A DNA stretch of 64,000 bases. It comes from Symbiodinium natans (lineage: Eukaryota; Sar; Dinophyceae; Suessiales; Symbiodiniaceae). Each line of letters opens with the position of its first letter. Position 1 is the stretch's first letter. The stretch covers positions 40,001 through 104,000 of the forward strand of contig CAJNDS010000061.1 in assembly GCA_905221605.1 (NCBI GenBank), in the 5' to 3' direction. The notes beneath the pieces are model-generated. The model was given only the letters and a program-made list of their open reading frames with translations. It was not told where the DNA came from and searched no databases. The translations under genes and the position numbers were made by a program. Below are positions 10,436-18,851 of the stretch, piece after piece.

Positions 10436-12378
10436 GAGGTTTCCCGAACAACTTTGCAGAGGTTGTGCCCGACGAGCTCGATGAGGCCATCCTGAACTTA
10501 GCAACTCAGCCTCACCACGTCATAGTCAAGAGAAGAAGTGATTTCTTCAGAAGATGGTTGTCCAGAGCAGCTGACCTACACTCGCAGGAGGAGCAGCTTA
10601 AGGCTTCCTTTGACCCGCCCTTTGCGAGTGTGGTCCGTCCCAAAAGGATTCTCCTCTTTGAAGAGATGGTACGAGAGTACTCTCTCGCCGACAAGGATGT
10701 TGCTTCGATTCTCAAGGAAGGAGTCGACCTGGCGGGGAAGATCCCCCTGTCCCATGACCTTCCTAAGTCCTTTACTCCCCCACACCTCAGCCTCGACGAG
10801 CTTGAAGAGCTCACTCCTCTGATCCGAGAGGCTGCGATAACCCGTGCAGAGGGAACCAAAGAGCTTGTCGAAGAAACCTGGGACAAGACGCTGATTGAAG
10901 CTGAGAAAGGGTGGCTATCTGGTCCATTTGACCCAGGGTCACCTGAGGCCGCCGGGCTGCTTTCCAACCGCTTTGGAGTTGTGCAAAAAGGAAAGATAAG
11001 GTGTGTAGACGACATGTCTGCCTCGCTGATAAATGCCACGACCTTTGCTGAGGAAAAGATCACCCTGCATAATGTGGATGTTATCTGTTCGGCCATCGGT
11101 CGATGGTATCAGCTCAGACAAAAGGCAGGCCTCCCTACGAAGCTCCTAGCAAAAAGTTTCGACTTAAAGTCGGCTTACAAGCAGCTCCCAATTGCTTCTT
11201 GTGCGAGGAGACACGCTGGCTTGGCCCTCAGTGATCCCGAAGGCAGATGTAAGGTTTTCCGATCCATTTCTCTTCCTTTCGGTGCCACGCAGTCAGTTTT
11301 CTCTTTCAACAGGATGAGCAGAGCCGTGTGGGCAATTGCTGCAAAGGGGCTGTGGTTAATGTGGACCTGCTTTTATGATGACTTTCCAATCTTCTCAGAG
11401 CCAGGCCTCGAAAACAACACAGACCAGGCGGCCGAAACTTTCTTCACCCTGCTCGGGTGGGCTTTCGACAAGGAAGGCGACAAGCACACCTCCTTCAGTG
11501 CGAGGCTCAGTGCCTTGGGGGTTGTCGTGAACCTCTCACCTCTCAGCAAAGGCATGGTCGAGGTTCTGAACACTGAAGCCCGAGTTTCAGAGCTCATCAG
11601 AGACCTTCTTCAGGTCACCCAAAACCGACATCTCTCCCAAAGCCGTGCTAAACATCTCGCAGGGAGGATGTCTTTCGCAGGTTGCCAGGTTTTCGGAAGA
11701 CTTGCCAAGTCCTGCCTCCGAGTCTTCCATGCTAGAACTTTGTCCAGGGACGGCAAACTCGATGATGAAGCCCTTGCTGCTGTCAAAGCTTATTGTGGTA
11801 TTCTCAAAAGAGCCCCAGCGCGACAAGTCTCTGCAGCGAAGAAAGAGTGCTTCTACCTTTACACTGATGCCTCCTTAGAGGAGGGAGAAAACGGCCCCTG
11901 TGCAGGATTGGGAGGAGTGCTTGTCGATCCTACAGGCTTGCCCTTACAATTCTTCTCGTGGTTCCCCGAGCAGGAAGACGTGATGATGTTGGGCATTGAC
12001 CTTGGGGCGAAGTGCATTTTCCTTCTTGAGCTCCTTGCTGTATGCATCGGGTTCTGGTTATGGGGCGACGTCTTCGGTGGGTCTTCTCTTGTTGCTTTTT
12101 CTGACAATGAAGCAGCCAAAGCCTGTCTAGTCAAGGGAAGCTCTGCACATCCGATTGCCAACAAGCTTCTCTTTTGTCAAGCAGTGCTCGAAGTTGAGAG
12201 AATGTGCCTTCCTTGGTTTTCCAGAGTCCCCTCTCTTTCCAACATTGCCGACGGACCTTCCAGAAGAGATGGCAAAGAACCTTTGCTTGAGGGTGTACCC
12301 ATGATCGACTTCAACTTCGCCGAATTCCTCGTTTGCTTTAAAAAGGGGGAGTGCTCAGACTTCGGCTCGTTTCAGTAA
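10417..12378 (+). CDS. Reverse transcriptase-RNase H
   Basis: The ATG at 10417 lies in a strong initiation context (ACCATGG) and overlaps the upstream stop, giving 653 residues. A helical N-terminal region (1-160) precedes the polymerase. FDLKSAYKQLP carries the first catalytic Asp (D249), LPFGATQSVFSFNR is the next conserved block, and FYDDF holds the YxDD-type pair (Y320, D321, D322). RNase H follows with D484 (YTDAS), E538 (LLELLAV), D563 (FSDNEAA) and D612 (NIADGPSR), so all four acidic residues are present. It would copy element RNA into DNA and remove the template. The last 11 codons and stop lie inside repeat B1. No integrase follows, consistent with YR-based integration. Confidence 0.9.
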   Translation: METPALRGFPNNFAEVVPDELDEAILNLATQPHHVIVKRRSDFFRRWLSRAADLHSQEEQLKASFDPPFASVVRPKRILLFEEMVREYSLADKDVASILKEGVDLAGKIPLSHDLPKSFTPPHLSLDELEELTPLIREAAITRAEGTKELVEETWDKTLIEAEKGWLSGPFDPGSPEAAGLLSNRFGVVQKGKIRCVDDMSASLINATTFAEEKITLHNVDVICSAIGRWYQLRQKAGLPTKLLAKSFDLKSAYKQLPIASCARRHAGLALSDPEGRCKVFRSISLPFGATQSVFSFNRMSRAVWAIAAKGLWLMWTCFYDDFPIFSEPGLENNTDQAAETFFTLLGWAFDKEGDKHTSFSARLSALGVVVNLSPLSKGMVEVLNTEARVSELIRDLLQVTQNRHLSQSRAKHLAGRMSFAGCQVFGRLAKSCLRVFHARTLSRDGKLDDEALAAVKAYCGILKRAPARQVSAAKKECFYLYTDASLEEGENGPCAGLGGVLVDPTGLPLQFFSWFPEQEDVMMLGIDLGAKCIFLLELLAVCIGFWLWGDVFGGSSLVAFSDNEAAKACLVKGSSAHPIANKLLFCQAVLEVERMCLPWFSRVPSLSNIADGPSRRDGKEPLLEGVPMIDFNFAEFLVCFKKGECSDFGSFQ

Positions 12379-12570
12379 GGTGCTGAGACCAACTCAGTCA
12401 CAATGTGCCAGAGCCACAGTCGTGTTTGACCCCACTTGGACAAAAAGAAGATGTCCGAATTCTGAATGCTTCACTGAATGCGCAAGATCTCTTTTGAATT
12501 TGGTTCTGATTTTATATTCTCATGATGACCGATACATTCTCATCTCGATGCCGGTCCATTGACGAGATAA
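12345..12570 (+). repeat. Internal repeat B1
   Basis: This 226-bp block appears identical to 13365-13590. It contains the RT stop codon and ends GACGAGATAA, overlapping A2 by the TAA at 12568-12570. Confidence 0.9.
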
Positions 12571-12795
12571 GCGTGCCAGCGAGGGACGAGCAAGCGTTTT
12601 ATCTTGAAAATGGAAAATGACCTTTCATGTCATTTAGGCATCTCTTGTGCTTCGACTCTTTGCAGCATGTTGCATTTTGCACAGTGCATGTGTTCTCATT
12701 TTCTTGAAGAGAGTACTTGTCTTTTCATGTCAGCTTCCAAGATCCTTGACTTCAAGCAACACTTCGGCTTGAGCAGCAGCTCTGGAGAAAGATTT
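12568..12795 (+). repeat. Internal repeat A2
   Basis: This is the 228-bp copy of A1, with one 6-bp insertion relative to it. It directly abuts B1, forming the B1/A2 junction typical of split direct repeats. Confidence 0.9.
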
Positions 12796-13040
12796 TTCAC
12801 CCGCCTCTCCCACCCCCTGTTCTGAAGACATGAATACACCACAGCGTTGCTCTGTTCAGGTGTTCAGTTGTGCTGATCCGCGCTTCAGGTTCTCTGCAGA
12901 TGTCTGCCCGACAGGAACACAAGCCCGTTGCTGGCCCCTGCCGCGAGTGGACCTCATTTCGATATAAGAGTGCCAGAGACTTTTCTTTTGCTCAAGCTTG
13001 TTGTGCCTCCTGTCAGTTTCGAACTCATTGAGAACTCGTC

Positions 13041-13286
13041 ATGGAGCGAACTTTGACACAAGCTCAGCTTAACGAGTTTCGTCAGTGGCTACGTACCTTG
13101 AACATGAATTCCCTGATGAAGGTGGCTGAGGTTTTGGAGGACGTTCTTGGAGAACGAGAGGATCATCGGAGAGAGCAGGCAGCACTGCGTCTGCATCAGT
13201 GGCAGTTTGTAGACCCTGAACATGAACCCGAGCGACCAAGCGACAGTGCTGCGTCAAGCTCTCAGCATCGACCAGAAGCCTCTTGA
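13041..13286 (+). CDS. Small ORF between A2 and B2
   Basis: An 81-residue frame from ATG 13041 starts with a Gln/Leu-rich amphipathic helix, continues with an acidic-basic segment and ends in a Ser/Glu/Pro-rich tail. It sits in the 569-bp spacer between A2 and B2. GTGCCAG follows TATAAGA at 12963-12976, 65 bp upstream; the same heptamer occurs ahead of other ORFs of the element. No domain is recognised. It may be an accessory protein or a chance frame. Confidence 0.4.
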   Translation: MERTLTQAQLNEFRQWLRTLNMNSLMKVAEVLEDVLGEREDHRREQAALRLHQWQFVDPEHEPERPSDSAASSSQHRPEAS

Positions 13287-13364
13287 CGTGAGCGACGCTG
13301 ACTCACCTTTGTCCCTGTTCCAGGCCGACTCACTTAGGCAGAACCTGTGAGCGCAGTAGTGGCC

Positions 13365-13590
13365 GGGGGAGTGCTCAGACTTCGGCTCGTTTCAGTAAGG
13401 TGCTGAGACCAACTCAGTCACAATGTGCCAGAGCCACAGTCGTGTTTGACCCCACTTGGACAAAAAGAAGATGTCCGAATTCTGAATGCTTCACTGAATG
13501 CGCAAGATCTCTTTTGAATTTGGTTCTGATTTTATATTCTCATGATGACCGATACATTCTCATCTCGATGCCGGTCCATTGACGAGATAA
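13365..13590 (+). repeat. Right terminal repeat B2
   Basis: This is a copy of B1. Its outer end is GACGAGATAA, after which the flank GGGAATAGCC begins. The duplicated 60-codon frame inside it is the 3' tail of the repeat, not a gene. Confidence 0.9.
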
Positions 13591-14478
13591 GGGAATAGCC
13601 AAGAGAAGAACTTCGAAGGGTGGATCCCAACCCCCACAGTGCCAGACGCAGCCCTGGGGCGTTACCCTTTCCACCAGATATGGCCAGTCGAGTTAACCGC
13701 TAGCCAACCACCACCCAAACCGTTACCTCAGGCGTTTCAGCAGAGATTTCACGCCAAACCTGCTTCTCTGAGCTTAAGGGCCTTATACCCTCATTTCGGG
13801 TGCTGTCCCGAGGGAGCACAGCTCGGACCCTCAGTCTGCAGGAACGCAGAAGTAGAACCTGCATGCTCAAGGGCGTGTCCCAATAGTCCCTGCAGCTACT
13901 CTGTTAGAGGCTCAGATTGCTCCAAGCACTGCAGCTATGTGGCCTTTGCCCAACGGTCTAATAGTTTGAGTGCCTCTTAGCCGGCAGAAAGCTTTTGGCG
14001 ACCAGCACCACTCCTGCAGGTACCCCACCGAAGCAAGGGCAGGCAGTCTACAGGCTCTTGGAGGAGCGTCTGCAGAAAGGCCCTCACCGACCGTATGAGC
14101 TTTTGTGCAGGATGGAATGGGCGAGGAGTGGCAGCAGAAGACATATGCGACAGGGAATACCGCTTCCTCACCTTATCACTTCCCTTCCGCAAGCGCCGCC
14201 GCACCTAAAAAACACAAGAAATCAATGAGAGCCCCAGCATGACAAGAATCTAGGCAACAGTCTTCATTTTTGTTTGTACTTGGCACCTTTTTCTTGCACG
14301 CCAACCTTGGTCCAGAGCAAGTTCGGAATTTCCGACCTTGGCCCAGAGGCAAGTTTTTCACGCTTGTAGAACGAATCGTGGGTTTGCGCACACTTTTCGA
14401 GCATGCACAGCCTCCGCCTTGCGGTTAAAAATCTCGTCCTGCTCATGCGCTTGCTTCAGTATGCTCTGGAAACGCTCT
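13591..14478. other. Right flank of the YR element, no gene called
   Basis: GGAATAGCCAA at 13592 mirrors the left flank near 3929. Open frames up to 113 codons on + and 75 on - have no recognisable domain. On the minus strand, short coding-like pieces (about 13977-14470) continue toward the minus ORF at 14479 but in changing frames. Confidence 0.45.
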
Positions 14479-15039
14479 CTAAGCCAGTTGCCTTTTCTCT
14501 CTTGTGGGCGTGCGAAATCCGGTGCACAGGCTTGCCCTTGGCAGAAACTGCTCCCTGGCCACCTTGATGGCCTGCACCAGCAACGCGAAGCCAGCTAGAA
14601 ATCTGAAGATGCGTTCGTCACTCTTCCTGGTGCAGCAACAGCTCGTAGACAAACGCCCCGGCGGTTGTGCAACAGCTGTCTCGGAGCTCTTTGGAAACTC
14701 TGGCTCCGGCAAAAGCATCCAGCTCACGCAGAGCACCCCGACTAGGGTGTAGCGATGCAAGTCTCTGGAATCTGGAAGAGTCAAGCATTTACGTGTCCGC
14801 CCCTTGGAGCTGCACAAATGGCACACTGTGGAGGATCCCCTAGCCCTTTGCCTTTCGGGTACTGGAAGGCCCTTGTAGAGCAGCCAGTTTGCAATGGTTT
14901 TGCGGCCTGCAAAGTGGAGCCGTGAAGCACGTTTTTTTGTCAGTGCAGCTGCTCTCATGCAGGCGACTTGGCTTTTGCTGCCCAACTTGAAACAAGCGTT
15001 TTTGAAAGCCTCTGACAGTGCCGTTTGGACAGAAATCAA
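14479..15039 (-). CDS. Hypothetical minus-strand ORF
   Basis: A 186-residue frame reads leftward. It is basic and Cys-containing, with one hydrophobic segment (around GVLCVSWMLL) and no domain I recognise. Helical coding-like segments continue leftward to about 14400 in other frames, so this could be a decayed gene or retroelement piece. It would be the only minus-strand gene of the window, which lowers confidence. Confidence 0.25.
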   Translation of the reverse strand: MISVQTALSEAFKNACFKLGSKSQVACMRAAALTKKRASRLHFAGRKTIANWLLYKGLPVPERQRARGSSTVCHLCSSKGRTRKCLTLPDSRDLHRYTLVGVLCVSWMLLPEPEFPKSSETAVAQPPGRLSTSCCCTRKSDERIFRFLAGFALLVQAIKVAREQFLPRASLCTGFRTPTREKRQLA

Positions 15040-15249
15040 CTGCAGGCGAAGATGTTCAACTGTGCCGAGACGTCAATGTTGCGGTCAGGGGCTTGGTTTT
15101 GATGGTTTACGTTTTGATCGAGGAAAGTGAGCAATCGTCTAACTTTTGTTTATTGTCAGATTTTGCTTTCGCTGTTTTTTCGATTCCTTTTTTGAGAAAT
15201 AATTTCAAGGCATTTTTTTCTCACACCAATGTTGCAACTTTCTGACAAG

Positions 15250-15745
15250 CTTGAAAACATCTGCAAAAACAAGATGTTTCTTCGGATCTCTCTTCCGTAG
15301 CAAATCCTGAAGAGATTGGTGTTGAGACACTCCATGGTTCAAAGTCTGTCAAAGTGGTCTTAAGAAACCCTTTTTGCCCAAGTAGTGTTGAGACACCTTT
15401 GGCTCGATCTGGACTTAAAATGGTGCGAGACACCCTTTGGTGTTGAGACACCCCTTGGTTTAATAGTTTTCGAGTTTTCTGCTGAAGGGTGCTGAGACAC
15501 CCTTTGGCTCGATCTGGACTCAAAGGCTGTGACACCATTTGGTGTTGAGACACTCTTTAGTTCAAGTTTTTAGGTTTTTCTGTCAAAGTGGTCTTGAACA
15601 CCCTTTTTGTTTCAAAGTTTTGGTTTTGCCAAAGTTGGTTATGACCTTTTTACACTCTTTGTTGTGTTGAGACACCTTTTATCCAAAGTTTTGGGTTTCT
15701 GAAGTGGTCTTGAGATACCCTTTGGTTTGAGTCTCTTTTCTTGAA
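15250..15745 (+). repeat. Degenerate tandem repeat built on GTTGAGACACC
   Basis: About ten imperfect units contain GTTGAGACACCCTTTGG, often followed by a GGCTCGATCTGGACT-like or GTTTTGGGTTT-like filler. Spacing is irregular, around 40-60 bp. Minus-strand frames through it are repeat read-through. Confidence 0.8.
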
Positions 15746-15929
15746 AGGACTGACAGTGTTGGAAGATGCCGTTTTTTTGTTGGTTTTAAAGCAAGGCACA
15801 CAATAGACAATTGATGTGAAATCAATCAAAGTGCCTCTATGTTGTGTGGTGTGAGGTGGGTGGGTGGGGTGCAAAGCGAGAAAAGCTTCAGGTACCTGCT
15901 ATTGAGGTTTGAAACTGGTGTTTTGGGGC

Positions 15930-16440
15930 AAAAAGGTGTCCCCAATAAGAATGCGGAAGCAGTGGCTGCAGCGCTTGCGCAGAACGAGGGGAACTATGTG
16001 GTGACCACCGACGAAGGGCGAGAATTTCAAACGCTCGAGGAGGCGCTGCCCGAGGGCGTGGTGCACCGGCACGAAGCGGCCCAACAATCGGAACGCCGCA
16101 GCAGTGGTGGATCGGCTCATTCAAACTCTCAAGAAGGACTTGGCTGGCGACGTTGCCAGGCACGGGGGCAAGTGGGACGATCATGTGGAGGATGCCACGC
16201 TGGCCTACAACCCACGAAGCAGTACACGCAGCCCCCGAAGATGTCGAACAACAGCCGGACATTCAATTCAGGGTGCTGCAGGACAACGCAGATAAATTCC
16301 AGCACAACAAGCAGCTCAGTAGCAGAGGTTAGCGGCCCTGGGAGCCTTCCGGGCTCCCACAAACGCTCGAAGAAGCTTCCAACCCCAAGTATGGGCCGGT
16401 GAAGGAGCTAGCAAACTTCGACTCCATGGCAGTAAGGGGA
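15930..16440 (+). pseudogene. Retrotransposon integrase remnant
   Basis: Integrase-like pieces occur in order but in three frames. About 15948-16085 contains VVTTDEGREFQTLEEAL, resembling the D-x-G-x-E/Q-F core strand. 16086-16205 contains AVVDRLIQTLKKDLAGDV and WDDHVEDATLAYN, resembling the helix region where LTR integrases have N-x-x-V/E-R. From 16210 THEAVHAAPEDV resembles the stretch after it. The continuation to 16440 (GPVKELANFDSM) looks like the C-terminal tail. At least two frameshifts and no long ORF make this a pseudogene. It likely belongs to an LTR element with the domain in the next entry. Confidence 0.6.
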
Positions 16441-16457
16441 ACAGACGGATAACGCTT

Positions 16458-17115
16458 TTGAAGCACGCACTGCCTGTGCCCAGGGGCAGTGGGGAGCCGG
16501 TAGCCAAACTAACCAGGGCGCCCGAACCACAAGCGGTGCGACAGCTCCGAGACTTCAATCCAGGACCCATTTGCACCACCTTAGCCTATGTTACCGTAAA
16601 AGAAACCATGTCTTTCGAATTGGATTGCGCGTGCAGCGTAGCCATGGTAGAGCCCGCCGAAACTGGTCTTTCACATGGAAGCATCGCGGGCGCACGCGAG
16701 CCATTGGGCCAGCTGCTTATGAAAAATATTGTACGCTTGGCCACGGAGGGATTACCGGCATCTTTAAAGCCTCCTTGGCACAAGAATCGCTTTCCAAATG
16801 GCTCGTGGACTTCAATCGCAATTGTCTACAATCCAAACGTGGGTTTGCATCTCGACCTACAAAATATGCCCGGCCTCATGAACCCGTGGGTAGTTTCAAT
16901 GGCGGCCCGGTTTGGGTGGAAGATGAGCAAGGCACATCAAAAGCTCATCTCGCAACTAAAAATGGATTAGGTAAACTTAATGGGACGTGGGTCGACATGC
17001 ACAATACGCCCGTATCTTTCGATGCAAGACGTTTTCATCAGGTCGAGCCACATGAAGGGAAGATGTGGGCACTTGCAGCGTACACACCACAAGCCTTCAA
17101 GCGATGCACACCCAC
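16458..17115 (+). pseudogene. Broken dioxygenase-like (jelly-roll) domain of a retroelement polyprotein
   Basis: Two frames supply one domain. 16458-16890 ends with WTSIAIVYNPNVGLHLDLQN, and the second frame continues from about 16880 with FNGGPVWVEDEQG, GTWVDMHNTPVSFDARRFHQVEPHEG and WALAAYTPQAF. The HxD in GLHLD, a distal His in RRFHQVEPHEG and the strand order resemble 2-oxoglutarate/Fe(II) dioxygenase-like folds. It directly follows an integrase remnant on the same strand, so a polyprotein origin is inferred. The frame change near 16885 breaks it. The family assignment is by eye and moderately secure. Confidence 0.5.
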
Positions 17116-17184
17116 ACATCGAAAAAAATTGTCGTCATTGGGGTTTCCACTCACTGGCAATTTGACATGAATGAAGCGCACCAG

Positions 17185-17490
17185 AAAAATGACAGCGGTC
17201 AACTCCGTCAATTCCGTCTATTCCCGGTTTTGCATTGTGGCATTTCCGCAGAATTCCGGAAATAACCCATTTGACGTGTCGTGCAGCAGGGTCTACATGC
17301 CATGATTTTTGCAAGTTTAAGGTTGTTATAATCGAACACCTGCATTCTGACAGGAATGACATATGACAGGAATGACAATCCGTCAATTCCGTCAATTCCA
17401 TCAATTCTGTTGCGTTGCTGGCTGTAAGCCTTAACAGTAGTTGAACACTGTTTTGACGGAATTGACACATTTGACAAAAATTGTCAAGGC
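17185..17490. repeat. Dispersed repeat with (TCAATTCCG) cores, copy 1
   Basis: Clusters of GTCAATTCCG-type 9-mers lie at about 17199-17230 and 17381-17412. Near its right end GTTGCGTTGCTGGCTGTAA is followed by ACTGTTTTGACGGAATTGAC, and the same arrangement occurs at about 26535-26600. It is therefore a dispersed unit that carries its own short tandem array. Confidence 0.7.
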
Positions 17491-17850
17491 AGGTCAAGCA
17501 TGCCGGTGCCCCTGCTAAACTTTGCAGCCAGGGCAGCGATTACGCGTTGCTTAAAGCCCGGAGTGGGCTTGCCATATGGGTGGGCTTGCTTTTGGTACCC
17601 CAAACGATCAACCCACGAGGGCCCAAATAGTATCGCAAGAATGCCATCAGGCAAGTAGCATGATCGAATTGTCTGCAAGAAGGGATTCTGCAATGCCCGG
17701 CAATGTCACAGCAAGGTCCGTGCAAACATCTTGCATGCTACAGCACCATTAATGCTTTGCGGCAATGTGCTCGATTGGCCTGCAAAATGCGCAGTTTCCG
17801 GCTTCGTTTTTGGGGCTGTTTTCTGGGCAGCTTTCTTCATGCCAGCAGCA
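17490..17850. repeat. Mosaic dispersed repeat, copy b
   Basis: It contains the pieces listed for copy a: 17490-17565 (inverted relative to 2822-2896), 17566-17700 (direct to about 3020-3160) and 17695-17850 (inverted relative to about 3545-3695). Frames through it on both strands carry no domain. The unique stretch to 18237 holds no supported gene. Confidence 0.75.
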
Positions 17851-18237
17851 GCCAGGGCACAGAATTTGCCGTCCGCGCCGTGGGCGCTTTTCGGACCGCA
17901 GAATTTTCGTTTCTGGGGTCGTGCTTTTGGCTCCAAGTTTTTGTTTATTTGTCTGCTTTGTCTTCCCACCCCGGCGACCAGTTTTCGTCCCATTTTGGTG
18001 GCCGGGTTTCCGGCCCGCTCGGCGGGCCCAAAAAACTGACCCAGGCACATTCAGGGCCCATCAAATCACGCTGAAGCTCACTCTGCGACCGGAATCCGGC
18101 TTGCAAACCTGGCCCCGGAAATCATGCTTTTCAGCAACCTGAACCAGCTCAAGAGATGAGTTAGCTGTTCGGCAGCGCGGACACTTGGCACGTCATTCAG
18201 AGCGTTTTTCTTATCTAGAGTGCTAAGCTTCTATGAG

Positions 18238-18660
18238 ACCACGTGGCACCCGCGTTCTTCTGCACGGGAGCACACTGGGTTTGGGTGCACCGGCGTTCTT
18301 CTGCGTGGGAATGCACTGAAAATCGGCGGGGCCTGCGTTCTTCTGCGTGGGACCGTACCGGGTCTCGGTGGGACCCGCGTTCTTCTGCGTGGGACCATGG
18401 TAAAACCCGTGTTCTTCTGCGTGGGACCGTGCCGGCTTTCGGCGGGACGCGCGTTCTTCTGCGTGGGGCCGAACTGGGTTTCAGGGAGGCCCGCGTTCTT
18501 CTGCTGGGACCGTGCCTGGTTTCGGTGGGCCCCGCGTTCTTCTGCGTGGGACCGTGCCTGGTTTCGGTGGGCCCCGCGTTCTTCTGCGTGGGACCGCGCT
18601 GGGTTTCGGTGGGACCCGCTAAATCGCTCCGTTCTTCTGCGTGGGACCGCACACCCGTTT
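18238..18660 (+). repeat. Minisatellite, about 43-bp unit
   Basis: About eleven copies of a core like CGTTCTTCTGCGTGGGACCG are separated by variable GC-rich filler (TGGTTTCGGTGGG and similar), giving a period near 40-45 bp. Frames are open through it on both strands because the unit lacks stops. Spacers are not unique sequences, so it is not a CRISPR array. Confidence 0.9.
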
Positions 18661-18756
18661 GGGTTTTACAGGCTAGTTAAGGGAAGGGGAGGGCCCCGCT
18701 GGTTGCAGCGTTGTAGTCCAGCGCCTGCCCAGCCGGTGCGTTGGTGTGTGCTCTGT

Positions 18757-18850
18757 AAAGCCCGGAGTGGGCTTGCCATATGGGTGGGCTTGCTTTTGGT
18801 ACCGCCAAACGGTCAACCGTCCGGCTTCAACACGAGGCGCCCAAATAGTA
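18757..18850. repeat. Mosaic dispersed repeat, copy c (partial)
   Basis: AAGCCCGGAGTGGGCTTGCC and the following bases repeat 17557-17640, then the match stops abruptly at CCAAATAGTA, exactly where the integrase remnant begins. Confidence 0.75.
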
Positions 18851-18851
18851 C

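Larger units (their letters stand above)
3968..13590 (+). mobile_element. Tyrosine-recombinase retroelement with split direct repeats (Ngaro/PAT-like)
   Basis: The 9.6-kb unit is bounded by A1 (3968) and B2 (ends 13590), with B1 and A2 joined internally at TAA (12568-12570). It encodes a tyrosine recombinase, a Gag-like zinc-finger protein with a methyltransferase-like extension, and a reverse transcriptase-RNase H, all on the + strand. In known split-repeat elements (Ngaro, PAT) recombination between termini makes a circle, and the B1/A2 junction preserves terminal sequence. Here fusing the end of B2 to the start of A1 at TAA would recreate exactly the B1/A2 junction. No target duplication is visible, as expected for YR integration. 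A1 and A2 differ mainly by one 6-bp indel and B1 and B2 appear identical, so the insertion looks young. Placing the YR before gag and RT is unlike the usual gag-RT-RH-YR order. Confidence 0.85.

Noticed and set aside
10512-11096. 194-codon minus-strand ORF opposite RT
   Set aside because: It is the complement of the RT coding frame; Ser/Leu-rich without motifs.
12380-13582. Two identical 60-codon ORFs in B1 and B2
   Set aside because: They are duplicated because the repeats are duplicated; no start context or domain supports them.
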